Shown here one piece after another: positions 16,210-25,148 of a stretch of 61,009 bases of DNA. The notes under the pieces are model-generated. The model was not told the origin of the DNA. It was given only the letters and a program-made list of their open reading frames with translations, and made no database searches. This DNA comes from Acidilobaceae archaeon (GTDB lineage: Archaea > Thermoproteota > Thermoprotei_A > Sulfolobales > Acidilobaceae), in NCBI GenBank assembly GCA_027080775.1, contig JALWPV010000043.1, positions 1 to 61,009 on the forward strand, in the 5' to 3' direction. Every line of letters begins with the position of its first letter. Position 1 is the first letter of the stretch. Both the position numbers and the translations under genes were made by a program.

Positions 16210-16829
16210 TCGTAACCCGAGGCAAACCCCCAGGAGCAACCCTCGCAGCAGCGCTCATCCTAGGCGACGGGCCAACCGACGAGGCGCTGGTAGAGGCCGT
16301 AGCAAGCCACTACAACCACAGCAAGGCACTAGCCATACCCGAGGCCCCCACCAGGGAGACAGGCCTCACCAAAGCCCTCGAGAGGGCCTGGTACATAATA
16401 GCCAAGCTAGGCATCACCAGGATCCTACTAGTAATAGACAGAGAGCACCTACCCCAGAACAAGAGCAGGCTAGAACGGGAGATGCGCCGCGCAGGCCTAC
16501 ACGCCACAAGCATCGAAGCCCCACACCCAAGACTACTAATAGCCAGAGCCGAGACAAACCCACCCCACACCAGGAGGGCCACCATACTAATAGCAGCAAT
16601 GGGGGAAGACCCACCCAGCGTCGAGGCGGACATAGCCAAGCTAATAGAGGAGACACACGGCGACAAGGTAGAACCAACCAAGAAGAACATACGAAAACGG
16701 CTAAAAAGCCACGGACTAACACTAAAACAACTAGCAGAAAAAGCCACCAGACAACAACTAGAACAAGCACTACCACACCTAACAAGAGCACTCAAAACAC
16801 TAGCAACACAAGACCCCCAAACAACATGA
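16206..16829 (+). CDS. Toprim-like partner of the truncated ATPase (weak call)
   Basis: A 207-residue protein coupled by ATGA to the RecF/OLD-like fragment. ALILGDGPTDEALVEAVAS and TRILLVIDREHLPQN could be the acidic strand-turn elements of a Toprim-like nuclease domain (compare E-G-x-x-D and D-x-D in OLD nucleases), but the first acidic residue is not standard. The last 80 residues are Lys/Gln/Thr-rich helices. OLD systems pair an ATPase with a Toprim nuclease, which is why I suggest it. The coding strand from about 16550 is nearly devoid of T and poor in G, marking the edge of the AT-rich island. The function is uncertain. Confidence 0.5.
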   Translation: MIVTRGKPPGATLAAALILGDGPTDEALVEAVASHYNHSKALAIPEAPTRETGLTKALERAWYIIAKLGITRILLVIDREHLPQNKSRLEREMRRAGLHATSIEAPHPRLLIARAETNPPHTRRATILIAAMGEDPPSVEADIAKLIEETHGDKVEPTKKNIRKRLKSHGLTLKQLAEKATRQQLEQALPHLTRALKTLATQDPQTT

Positions 16830-17659
16830 CACACAACACCCAACACAAACCACTAGTATCAATAATCATACCAACATACAACTCAGCAAAAACACTACCA
16901 CTAACCCTAGAATCAATAAAAAGGCAGACATACAAGAACATAGAGGTTATTATCGTGGACAGCTATAGTCAAGATAAAACAATTAAAATAGCTAGGAGAT
17001 ATAATGCAAGAATAGTACTAACGCACGGCAGGCTTCTCTGGGCAAGATACCTAGGCCACTTACACGCCAAAGGAGAGGTAGAACTCCTCCTAGACTCCGA
17101 CCAAATACTCAACCCTACAGCCATTGAACGCGGTGTTAAGATGATGCTTAAGGAATACGACATGTTGATATTAGAGGAGAAAAGCTATAAGCCTAGAACG
17201 CTGATACAGTGGCTTTTTTACTTTGATCGGAGGCATATACATGCGATAAAAGACTTACACCCGGTACACGGTGTTTTACTAGCAAGAATGTATCGTCATA
17301 AACTGTTGCATAAGGCCTTCAATCGTATAAGGTATAAGCTGCCTTTGAGGGTAATGTATCGGCTTGTGTCGCAAGATCATGCCATAATATATTATGAGGC
17401 ATGGCAGCATGCGAATAGAGCAGGTATTCTAGAAGATGCTGTCTATCATATTGAGCCGGCTACGTTAGCTGAGGTGGTAAGGAAATTCTATCGATATGGG
17501 AAAACAGAACTTAGCATATCAAAATTCTATCCGGAACTATCAAAAGGTAAGAGGACTCCTAGGAAAATAAGCATAAAACCGTATTCTCTAATATCGCTAG
17601 CACTATGGCTTGCAAAGGCTATACCATATGCCCTAGGAAAGCTTAATACCAATCTGTAA
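16826..17659 (+). CDS. Family 2 glycosyltransferase (AT-rich island)
   Basis: A 277-residue GT2. LVSIIIPTYNSAKTLPLTLE, EVIIVDSYSQDKT, and the D-x-D-like ELLLDSDQILNPT are the GT-A landmarks. A hydrophobic C-terminal stretch (SLISLALWLAKAIPYALG) may bind the membrane. ATG 16826 overlaps the preceding stop (ATGA), so it is translationally coupled to the Toprim-like gene although they are not obviously related. The composition passes from A/C-rich to plainly AT-rich along this gene. It is likely part of a strain-variable glycan locus. Confidence 0.87.
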   Translation: MTHNTQHKPLVSIIIPTYNSAKTLPLTLESIKRQTYKNIEVIIVDSYSQDKTIKIARRYNARIVLTHGRLLWARYLGHLHAKGEVELLLDSDQILNPTAIERGVKMMLKEYDMLILEEKSYKPRTLIQWLFYFDRRHIHAIKDLHPVHGVLLARMYRHKLLHKAFNRIRYKLPLRVMYRLVSQDHAIIYYEAWQHANRAGILEDAVYHIEPATLAEVVRKFYRYGKTELSISKFYPELSKGKRTPRKISIKPYSLISLALWLAKAIPYALGKLNTNL

Positions 17660-17693
17660 AAGCTTGCATGAAAATGAGTTAATACATTTAATT

Positions 17694-18668
17694 ATGTTAA
17701 ATAAAAAGATTAAAAATAATATAAATAAAGAATATCCTTTAGTCTCGATCGTAATACCAACACATAATAGAAAAAAGAAAGTAGCGCGACTAATAAAATC
17801 CATACTTAAATCTGAGTACCCCGAAGATAAGCTTGAGATTATTGTAGTTGATGATGCATCGACCGATAGTACATATGATTATATAAAGAAGTTATTTCCA
17901 CAAGTCAAAGTTATCCGCAATGGAGAGGAGAAACTGCTTGCTGAATCGCGAAATATAGGCGTTAGAGCTTCACATGGAAAATACGTGTTCTTGATTGATG
18001 ATGACAATGTTGTAGATAGAAATACGATAAAAGAACTCATAGACTACATGGAGAAGCAACCTAAAGTAGGTGTTGCAGCACCTCTCATGTACTTCCTGAG
18101 CGATCCAAAAAGGCTATGGTGTGCAGGCGTAAAACGTAACTACTGGACAACAATAACCAAATACATAGGTTTCAATAGTATAGATGCAGGCCAGTTCAAC
18201 GAACCCTACGAATCGGATGATTTTCCAAACGCTTTCATAGTCAGGAGAGAAGTCCTCGAAAAAATTGGCTTATTTAACTCAAAACTGTTTCCTATACACT
18301 ACGATGAAGGAGATTTCTGCCAGCGCGTAAAAAGAGCTGGATATAAGGTAATGGTAGTGCCAACAGCGAAGGTGTGGCATGACATACCTTTACCAGAGGA
18401 ACGCAAAACATTCACTTTACGTTTAAAGAGCCCGCTTAGAGCCTACTACACATCTAGAAACAGGATACTCTTCCACTGGAAGTGGAGTAGAAATATGCTA
18501 CAGAGGATAGTAGCGTTAATGGCTTCGCTAGCAGTAATACTGTACTACATTATAGTCGTAGTAAGAGACGATAGCATTGAGGATAAGGGTAAGATTATTT
18601 CAAATATTCTAAGAGGAATAATTGACGCGTTCAAGATCATAGGTAAAGGGGAGGTTAAGGATTTTTGA
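17694..18668 (+). CDS. Family 2 glycosyltransferase, rhamnosyltransferase-like (AT-rich island)
   Basis: About 324 residues from ATG 17694 (TTG 17664 possible). PLVSIVIPTHNRKKK, EIIVVDDASTDST, the D-x-D as FLIDDDNVVD, and YDEGDFCQRVKRAGYKV are the standard GT2 motifs; the last contains the catalytic-base E-D type segment. C-terminal residues about 265-300 form a hydrophobic helix pair (ALMASLAVILYYIIVVV). The call as a surface-glycan transferase rests on neighbours. The stop overlaps the TTG start of the AlkP-like gene. Confidence 0.88.
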   Translation: MLNKKIKNNINKEYPLVSIVIPTHNRKKKVARLIKSILKSEYPEDKLEIIVVDDASTDSTYDYIKKLFPQVKVIRNGEEKLLAESRNIGVRASHGKYVFLIDDDNVVDRNTIKELIDYMEKQPKVGVAAPLMYFLSDPKRLWCAGVKRNYWTTITKYIGFNSIDAGQFNEPYESDDFPNAFIVRREVLEKIGLFNSKLFPIHYDEGDFCQRVKRAGYKVMVVPTAKVWHDIPLPEERKTFTLRLKSPLRAYYTSRNRILFHWKWSRNMLQRIVALMASLAVILYYIIVVVRDDSIEDKGKIISNILRGIIDAFKIIGKGEVKDF

Positions 18669-19612
18669 ACATTTATAATAAATTAATGGACTTCTTAACA
18701 TCAATAATATTCCCAAGTGCTGACGGAATAAATATTTTAGAACTTGAATGGGACTACCTCATAGTGCTCGATGCGTGTAGATGTGACATCTTCGAGAAAG
18801 TTTATAAATACTTCTTTCCTGAGAATACTAGCTTTAAGTGCATATCATCGACAGCATCGTCAACGATGGAATTCATGCGGAAAAATATTTTGGAGTCTCC
18901 ACAAGTTCTTAGAAAGCTTAAAAACGTTGTCTTCGTTAATGCAAACCCTGTAATAGACCATGTGCTAGGTGATCGCATTTATAGGATATTTTACAGATAC
19001 ATCCCGCTATGGAGGAAGTACTGGAATGAGGATCTAGGCACAGTAGAGCCTAAATACACATACAAGGTGACACTGAAAACCTTCCTTAAGTATCCGGGTA
19101 AGAGAATGATGGTGTGGTTTCTGCAGCCACATTACCCGTATATAGACGAGAGATTTCGCCACATAAACGCTTTGGGCAGGGAATTCATGAATGAAGCGAT
19201 ACGGAGTAGCCGAAACAAAAACCTGGCAGTATTGATGAGAATAGTTACAACCCTAGCACGAAGGGGATATTTATGTGCTGGTATACCAGACAAGGTGTGT
19301 GAATATACGAGTCAAGCACGACTAGACGTCGTGAGGGCATATATTTATAATCTAATTATAACTTTAAAATACGTTAAGAAACTCGTAAAAATGCTATCAG
19401 GGACAATAATAATAACATCTGACCACGGAGAGGCTTTTGGTGAGAGATTAAATAGACTTGCGCCCTTACAGGTATACGGGCACATCTCTAGGATAAGAAT
19501 AAAATCCTTAGTTCAAGTGCCATGGCTTCAAGTTACAAATAATATATCACAAAATGAAACTATAAAAAATATAATTAAAGAAGTTACAATACTATTAACA
19601 AATTTAAAATAA
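18665..19612 (+). CDS. Sulfatase/AlkP-superfamily protein (AT-rich island)
   Basis: A 315-residue AlkP-fold protein, shorter than the two near sat. DYLIVLDACRCDIFEKVY carries the first metal Asp; SSTASSTMEFM is the nucleophile region; IIITSDHGEAFGERLN and YGHISRIRI carry the second metal site. Proteins of this length and pattern occur beside glycosyltransferases in archaeal and bacterial polysaccharide clusters, where they may add or remove phospho or sulfo groups on glycans. TTG 18665 overlaps the previous stop. The catalytic class cannot be fixed from motifs alone. Confidence 0.75.
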   Translation: MNIYNKLMDFLTSIIFPSADGINILELEWDYLIVLDACRCDIFEKVYKYFFPENTSFKCISSTASSTMEFMRKNILESPQVLRKLKNVVFVNANPVIDHVLGDRIYRIFYRYIPLWRKYWNEDLGTVEPKYTYKVTLKTFLKYPGKRMMVWFLQPHYPYIDERFRHINALGREFMNEAIRSSRNKNLAVLMRIVTTLARRGYLCAGIPDKVCEYTSQARLDVVRAYIYNLIITLKYVKKLVKMLSGTIIITSDHGEAFGERLNRLAPLQVYGHISRIRIKSLVQVPWLQVTNNISQNETIKNIIKEVTILLTNLK

Positions 19613-19650
19613 AAAATAAATATTTATTAAAAATATTATATTACTTAAAA

Positions 19651-22356
19651 ATGAAAAAGAAAGTTTTAATTAGATATTCACACACATTAATAATACTTTT
19701 ATTGTTAGCACTAGTAATGCCAATTTTTCTTCATTGGAAGATCTTTGAAAGTGATGCGTGGCCAAAACAGCTCCTTATAACTAAAAATCTCTATGTATTT
19801 TATAAGTTATCATTATATTTAAATATTAATATAATTAGATTTAATGAAATATTATATTATATTATTGAAATAATATCACTTTTTATAATAATTTATTCAT
19901 TTAAAAGAATTATATATAATAAAAAAAGTAATATATTAGGTACATTACTATGTTTATTAGCAATTATTTATTTTGAATTTTATCCATATAATAAGCTTAG
20001 CGATGCTATTTTTAGAGGCATATATGTTTTAATGACAATTGCTGCCTCACTATCAGTATACATGTTAACCTCAGTTGTTACATCTAATAATTTAAAAGAT
20101 ATTTTAAAAACTTCGTTTTTATATTCAATTTTTCTTTTTCTTACATCTATAATTATCGGCCAAAGGGATCCCAGAATACTTGTCTATCCACTGACATTAA
20201 CTTTTTTGATATTAATAATAAGTTTTATTTTAGTAATTTTTACTAGAAAATTTTTATTTACATTTATTAAAGTGCTCTTGTTCTTTGTTCCTCCCCTAGT
20301 CTTACTTTATCTTATGGGATCTATAAGAGTAAAAATTTCAGAGTCGTTGGCACCGATTGTTCCCTTAGACTTGGATGCTTTTAGAGGTAGATATGATGCT
20401 TTTCATTTAATCTCGGGTACCTCATGGGTTCTAGCTCATGTTCCTTCTAAATTATTGATTGCTGTAACATTTTTTGTATTTTCTATGTTAATTCTTTTTT
20501 CGATTTTATTCTTTAAAGAAATTGAAAATAAAAAAGTTTTAAATAGATCTCTAGGATACGACAAAGAAATTGTAATAAATGGCTATGTAATAATATTAAC
20601 TTATATTATAATATTATTATTTGAATTAAATATAAAATCTATTATAAGATTTTTATTAAATTTTGATTATACTATGCTTTTGCTTAATAAGGTACCTTTT
20701 ATAAGAGATTTTCTCATAATGCTGAGGATTCCTAGGTTTATGGATTTTTCTAATAAAGTAATTGTAACTTTTCTTATGATTCAACTTGGAGAAATCCTTG
20801 GAAGAAGCCGTTTAAAGAACATAAAGAAATATTTAAAAATTATGATCGTATTAATTATAATATTTTCATTTATTTTAGCTATATGTAACATCTTAATGTT
20901 AAAGCCATTAATGAAAGAGGGAGCTGTATTAAACTATAACCCAAAATCAATAGTTTTGCTAGGCGCTCCCAGTAAGCCTTTAGCAAGGGACTTTCCAATA
21001 GCCGGATGGGATAAAGAGAAGCTACTGCTTGAAGCGTTTTTGCTTGGAAGGATAAAAGTTGGGTCATTGATTCTTTATGACGACGGCATTATTCCTATAA
21101 AATTTAGACCTTATGCAAATATTTTTAAAAATGCTGGCTTCTCAGTTAGTGAGTTAAACTTAACTCGATATTTTGCTATTGTAAAGTTAAATAAAACTAT
21201 GATAGTAGGAAGGCCTGTATTAATTCCTCAAGGCTTATACCTTGGAAGTGAAGCATGGAAAAAGGGTTATATACCTGTTTATCTAGATCAAATTGTGCCT
21301 TTGAATATTGTAAAGAAAATACTTAATTTAAAAATACCTATAATGATTTACAAAAATAAAGAAGAAACAGCTAAAATTTTAGCTATGTGGTTGATACTGA
21401 ATAATAGGACATTAGATGCTAACTCAGCAATTAAGATTATAGTGCCTTCGTTTTACGCTAAGACCTTTACTCCAAGCCTGACACAGTGGAGCCCCGGGTT
21501 TATAGGAGATCCTCATCACGGAATTTTCTATGAACCCGCAAAAATATACGAATATGACTATACCTATAAGTTAAACTGGGGGGTTATTCAGGGTAGAGCT
21601 GTAAAAGAGCCTTTAAGAATACCATTTAAGCTCGGGACTTCAGGAAAATATGTTATAATGGTAAGGCTCATGAGTACTGGAAACGGGTCGCTTAGACTTT
21701 ATTTAGATGGGAGAAATTGCGCGTATTTAAAGATAAATAAGACTGAAAACATAAATTCTAGAATAGGATTCATATGGGTTGATGTTTGCAATATTAATAT
21801 TAAAAAAGGTATTCATTTATTGAAGATCTACTGGCTTCCTGCAAAAGAAGAAAGTGCTGCCTCTACTATTTACCTTAATTTAATATTGCTTGTTCGTGAA
21901 AAATTGTGGAGAGATGTATTAAATTATTCATTAAATTATATAAATAATAATAATATAAATTTATCAAGTTTATCTAATATAACAAAGAGACCCCTAATTA
22001 ATGTTAGAGAGTCTAAGACTCTTTATCCTTTCTTAGGAAGAGAATTTAATATAAATATTTCAATTAGTAATATAAGAGAAGGGGTACCCTGGATAATAGT
22101 AACACGGCTCCCATGGGGGTATCCTCTTAAGATTAATAATAATAAAAATATACTGGAGGCCTTCTCTACTCCTGTAGATTATGTGAAAACCGGTATAATT
22201 ATAATTTCTAAAAATAATAGGTTAACTTTTCAAATAAAAGAATACCAAGAATACACGACACCAATGGGTTTCATTAAAATAATCACTATATACTTGGCAA
22301 CAATAATATTGCTTTACGGTTTAATTTGTTTTGCAAAGAAAAATTTGAAAAAATAA
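19651..22356 (+). CDS. Large membrane protein with extracellular beta-rich domain, possible GT-C enzyme
   Basis: 901 residues. The first 430 or so residues hold about 11 membrane helices. A first outer loop with FESDAWPKQ resembles the acidic loop of GT-C glycosyltransferases, which use dolichyl-phosphate sugars. Residues about 430-870 are hydrophilic and extracytoplasmic; GKYVIMVRLMSTGNGSLRLY and IHLLKIYWLP look like strands of a carbohydrate-binding jelly roll. A last helix (IKIITIYLATIILLYGLI) and a KKNLKK tail anchor the C-terminus inside. I do not recognise the family. It may be a polymerase or transferase acting on the lipid-linked glycan. GC content here is very low. Confidence 0.6.
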   Translation: MKKKVLIRYSHTLIILLLLALVMPIFLHWKIFESDAWPKQLLITKNLYVFYKLSLYLNINIIRFNEILYYIIEIISLFIIIYSFKRIIYNKKSNILGTLLCLLAIIYFEFYPYNKLSDAIFRGIYVLMTIAASLSVYMLTSVVTSNNLKDILKTSFLYSIFLFLTSIIIGQRDPRILVYPLTLTFLILIISFILVIFTRKFLFTFIKVLLFFVPPLVLLYLMGSIRVKISESLAPIVPLDLDAFRGRYDAFHLISGTSWVLAHVPSKLLIAVTFFVFSMLILFSILFFKEIENKKVLNRSLGYDKEIVINGYVIILTYIIILLFELNIKSIIRFLLNFDYTMLLLNKVPFIRDFLIMLRIPRFMDFSNKVIVTFLMIQLGEILGRSRLKNIKKYLKIMIVLIIIFSFILAICNILMLKPLMKEGAVLNYNPKSIVLLGAPSKPLARDFPIAGWDKEKLLLEAFLLGRIKVGSLILYDDGIIPIKFRPYANIFKNAGFSVSELNLTRYFAIVKLNKTMIVGRPVLIPQGLYLGSEAWKKGYIPVYLDQIVPLNIVKKILNLKIPIMIYKNKEETAKILAMWLILNNRTLDANSAIKIIVPSFYAKTFTPSLTQWSPGFIGDPHHGIFYEPAKIYEYDYTYKLNWGVIQGRAVKEPLRIPFKLGTSGKYVIMVRLMSTGNGSLRLYLDGRNCAYLKINKTENINSRIGFIWVDVCNINIKKGIHLLKIYWLPAKEESAASTIYLNLILLVREKLWRDVLNYSLNYINNNNINLSSLSNITKRPLINVRESKTLYPFLGREFNINISISNIREGVPWIIVTRLPWGYPLKINNNKNILEAFSTPVDYVKTGIIIISKNNRLTFQIKEYQEYTTPMGFIKIITIYLATIILLYGLICFAKKNLKK

Positions 22357-22402
22357 TTTAGATCTCGATGTTGAGTCAAAAGTTAGGAGGTAGATATTTT
22401 AT

Positions 22403-23693
22403 ATGGTCAAGCTTAGGGTTTTAGTAGTAAATTATAAATTTTCAAATCTAAGAGGAGGGGTTCATAGGATTCAAAATTTAAGTAAGGGATTGAAAGATCT
22501 TGGATTGAAACAAGAATATGTTTCTGTATACGGAATTTCGGAAGATTTAGAAAAAATAAAATATGAAAATAGAAATATTTTAATAAGAAAATATTTTAAT
22601 ATAATTACAAAATATAAGATTTTAGGAATAATAAATAATACGTTTTTATTTTAATATAATTACAAAATATAAGATTTTAGGAATAATAAATAATACGTTT
22701 TTAAATGTAGTTATGTTAATAATAAATATAATAAAATATTATTTAAAAGAAAATAAATCAAAACCCGTTAAGATTGTAATGGTAAGCGTTCCATTACTAT
22801 TTAAGCTTATACCATTTTTATTACTAAGAAAGCAAAGAGTGCTCATTGTTGATTTTGGTGATATATGGTCTAGATATACATATATATTTCATAAATTATT
22901 AAGAAAGAATACTAATATAATTGATCTATTAGCTAATTTCTATACCACTATAGAAGAAGTAATTGGTTTAAATATTTTAGCTCAATTACATAAAATGCAC
23001 AATGTAGTTTTAATAACTGTCCCCACGAGGGTTATGGAAGTGTTTTTGAGAAGGTATGGTTTCAATAATGTGTATTTCCTTTACCATCCCGTCGATATAT
23101 GTTTAGATTCCGGCAAGCATGCTAAGATTGCTTTTGAAAAGAGTTTAAATATTATAATTTTTTCTTCGTCAAATTTAACGAGTACTGAGGAGTTAGAGGT
23201 GCTTTTAAAAATTTCAAATTTTATAAAAAGAAAGAATTTACAATATAAGATTTTTATAATAAATAATAATTATAAGAAAGAAAAAGAAAGGTTGAGCAAA
23301 TATGTGGATAATAGTAGTTTAATTGTGCTTCCAGTCTTGAGAAGAAAATATTATTTAAAACTTTTACAGAAAATGCATTTAGCTATTGTTCTGGAACCAG
23401 AGAATGTGGCATGGATTTCCTTAATACCTAGACATATATCCAAAGTAGCCGAATTTTCCTGTCTAGGCATACCCACTATAACAAATAGTCGAGTTTTGAG
23501 GGACTATGTCATAAATGGGTACAACGGTTACATAGTACCTCTAAATAATATACCATTGGTAGTTCAAAAAATTATAGAAAAACCCGAATTATTTTATAGA
23601 TTAAAGGCCAACTCGTTGAAGTTTTGTAATGAGAAGCTATTTTATCGCAGAGTAGCGTTCAAACTTCTGAACCTTATACTACAAAATCTATAA
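22403..23693 (+). pseudogene. GT4 glycosyltransferase split by a 55-bp tandem duplication
   Basis: Two frames belong to one GT-B gene. The first (22403-22654, 83 residues) gives LRVLVVNYKFSNLRGGVHRI, the GT4 opening. The second (to 23693) gives FGDIWSRYTY and, near its end, HISKVAEFSCLGIPTITNS and NGYNGYIVPLNN, the donor-binding domain. Between them 22593-22647 is repeated exactly at 22648-22702. The unit is 55 bp (3n+1), so it shifts the frame and brings an immediate stop. Removing one copy leaves 1236 bp, an open frame of 411 residues, normal for GT4. As it stands it is broken. Because the duplication is perfect it must be recent and could revert. Confidence 0.9.
22593..22702. repeat. Perfect 55-bp direct tandem duplication
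   Basis: Copy 1 is 22593-22647 and copy 2 is 22648-22702; they are identical over all 55 positions. Each unit begins ATTTTAATATAA and ends ATACGTTTTT. The repeat lies inside a glycosyltransferase gene and changes its reading frame by +1. It is not bounded by other repeats and has no insertion-sequence features. Confidence 0.97.
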
Positions 23694-23943
23694 ATAAAAT
23701 ATATAAAAATTAAGAATAAAAATAATAATAAAATATTTCTCAATCTAAGAGATTACTTACAAATGTATAATACTAACTAGTGCTAACTAGATAGGAAGGT
23801 CAGTAGGAGTACATGTACTAATGTTAAACTCGAGATGTTTGCCCTCTTAATATAACTTTTTGAGCTTTTGATTGTTTTTAACGTTCTTGGTGATGTCCGT
23901 AATAGCCTAAGTTTCATTAAATAATTAGTACAGTTGATGTTAG
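23694..23943. other. AT-rich intergenic tail of the island with short repeats
   Basis: 250 bases with no gene, between the broken GT4 gene and the converging epimerase gene. It contains a strongly A-rich run (23694-23740), a direct repeat CTAACTAG at 23773-23780 and 23783-23790 (10-bp period, one helical turn), and the palindrome GTACATGTAC at 23809-23818. No transcript or terminator structure is convincing. It marks the right edge of the AT-rich island. Confidence 0.6.
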
Positions 23944-24894
23944 TCAGACTAACTGCTTTGCTGTTTGCCTGACGGCCTCTAGGCTTGTCATCGTTGGCTT
24001 CCAGCCTGTCTCTCTTGTTATCTTGGTTATGTCTAGTAGCATGTGTTTTACGTCTCCGGGCCAGCCTCGGCCGTCGGGTGTTGCTGGTTTGTAGATGTAT
24101 TTTACCCCCTCGAGGCCTAGGGCTTCGGTTATGGCATCCGCGATTTCCTTGACTGTTATCCAGTCTTTGTTGCCTATGTTGTAGGTTAGGGTGGGTTCTG
24201 GGGTTTCTAGGGCGTGGTTGGCTGCGGCTAGGGTTGCCGCTACTGCGTCGGTGATGTGTAGGTAGCTTTTCTTTTGGGTGCCGTCGCCTAGTATCTCGAG
24301 TCTCCTTGGGTTGCGTTTGAGTTTCCTTATGAAGTCGTGGATGACTCCGTGTGTTAGGCGTGGTCCGACTATGTTGGCGTAGCGTAGCACTAGGCACTTG
24401 ATGTGGTAGAGCCTGGCGTAGGTGGCGCAGAGGGTCTCGGCTGCTGCTTTGGTGGCGCCGTAGACGCTTATCGGCTCTGGGGGGTGGTCCTCGGGGGTGG
24501 GTATGACTTTGGGGTCGCCGTAGACCGTGCTGCTCGAGGCTAGCACGAACAGCCTGACCCCCGAGGCCCTGGAGGCTTCCAGTGCGTGCATGGTTGCGGT
24601 GAGGTTTTGGTGGTAGTGCTCTAGTGGCGCCCGGGTGGAGTGGCGTACCTCGGGGTTAGCTGCCAGGTGGAACACTACGTCGACGCCCTCTAGGAGGCGT
24701 GGGGGCCACGCCGCGGGGTAGAGGAGATCCGCCTCCACGAAGGTGAAGCCCCTCCTACCCAGGGCCTCCCGGAGGTTCTCGAGGCTGCCTGCGCTGAGGT
24801 TGTCGAGGCCAACGACCTCCCAGCCAGCCTCGAGGAGCGCCTCGACCAGGTGGCTGCCAATAAAGCCCGCCGCACCCGTCACGAGGGCCCTCAA
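23944..24894 (-). CDS. NAD-dependent sugar epimerase/dehydratase (GalE-like)
   Basis: A 316-residue extended SDR enzyme. The Rossmann motif is VTGAAGFIGSHLVEALLEAG; VVGLDNLSAGS follows; VFHLAANPEVRHS and SSSTVYGDP carry the catalytic Ser/Thr; YGATKAAAETL carries Y-x3-K; LRYANIVGPR is typical of UDP-glucose 4-epimerases of archaea. It likely interconverts UDP-hexoses for the glycan cluster. ATG 24894 lies 37 bases from the palindrome CTCATTAATGAG. The 3' part (lower numbers) becomes A/C-rich on the coding strand as it approaches the AT-rich island. Confidence 0.88.
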   Translation of the reverse strand: MRALVTGAAGFIGSHLVEALLEAGWEVVGLDNLSAGSLENLREALGRRGFTFVEADLLYPAAWPPRLLEGVDVVFHLAANPEVRHSTRAPLEHYHQNLTATMHALEASRASGVRLFVLASSSTVYGDPKVIPTPEDHPPEPISVYGATKAAAETLCATYARLYHIKCLVLRYANIVGPRLTHGVIHDFIRKLKRNPRRLEILGDGTQKKSYLHITDAVAATLAAANHALETPEPTLTYNIGNKDWITVKEIADAITEALGLEGVKYIYKPATPDGRGWPGDVKHMLLDITKITRETGWKPTMTSLEAVRQTAKQLV

Positions 24895-24930
24895 CCCGCG
24901 CCCAGCCCGGTAGACTGTGTGTGCCTCCGA

Positions 24931-24942
24931 CTCATTAATGAG
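24931..24942. promoter_or_regulatory. Palindromic AT-containing element upstream of the epimerase gene
   Basis: CTCATTAATGAG is a perfect 12-base palindrome in an otherwise GC-rich stretch. Its ATTAAT core sits about 42 bases upstream of the epimerase ATG on the minus strand, a position suitable for a TATA box with a short leader, and the symmetry could also serve as an operator. Inference only. Confidence 0.4.
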
Positions 24943-25148
24943 CCACCTAGCATCTCCGGGATTTGATTGCCCGGGGGGTTCCCTCCTAGTAGGTTCTGGG
25001 AGAGGGCATTCGAGTGATGTAGATGGAACACGCTGGTTTTACATGGAGTTGTCGTGTTTTTATGTTTGCGTTCCCCAGCATGTTGTTAGTTGGTGTTGAG
25101 TTTGCTGGTAGTGGATTAAAGTAGAGAGTATTTGGGGTTGGTGGGGTA

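Noticed and set aside
22403-22654. Independent 83-residue gene
   Set aside because: It is the N-terminal domain of a GT4 enzyme cut by the 55-bp duplication.
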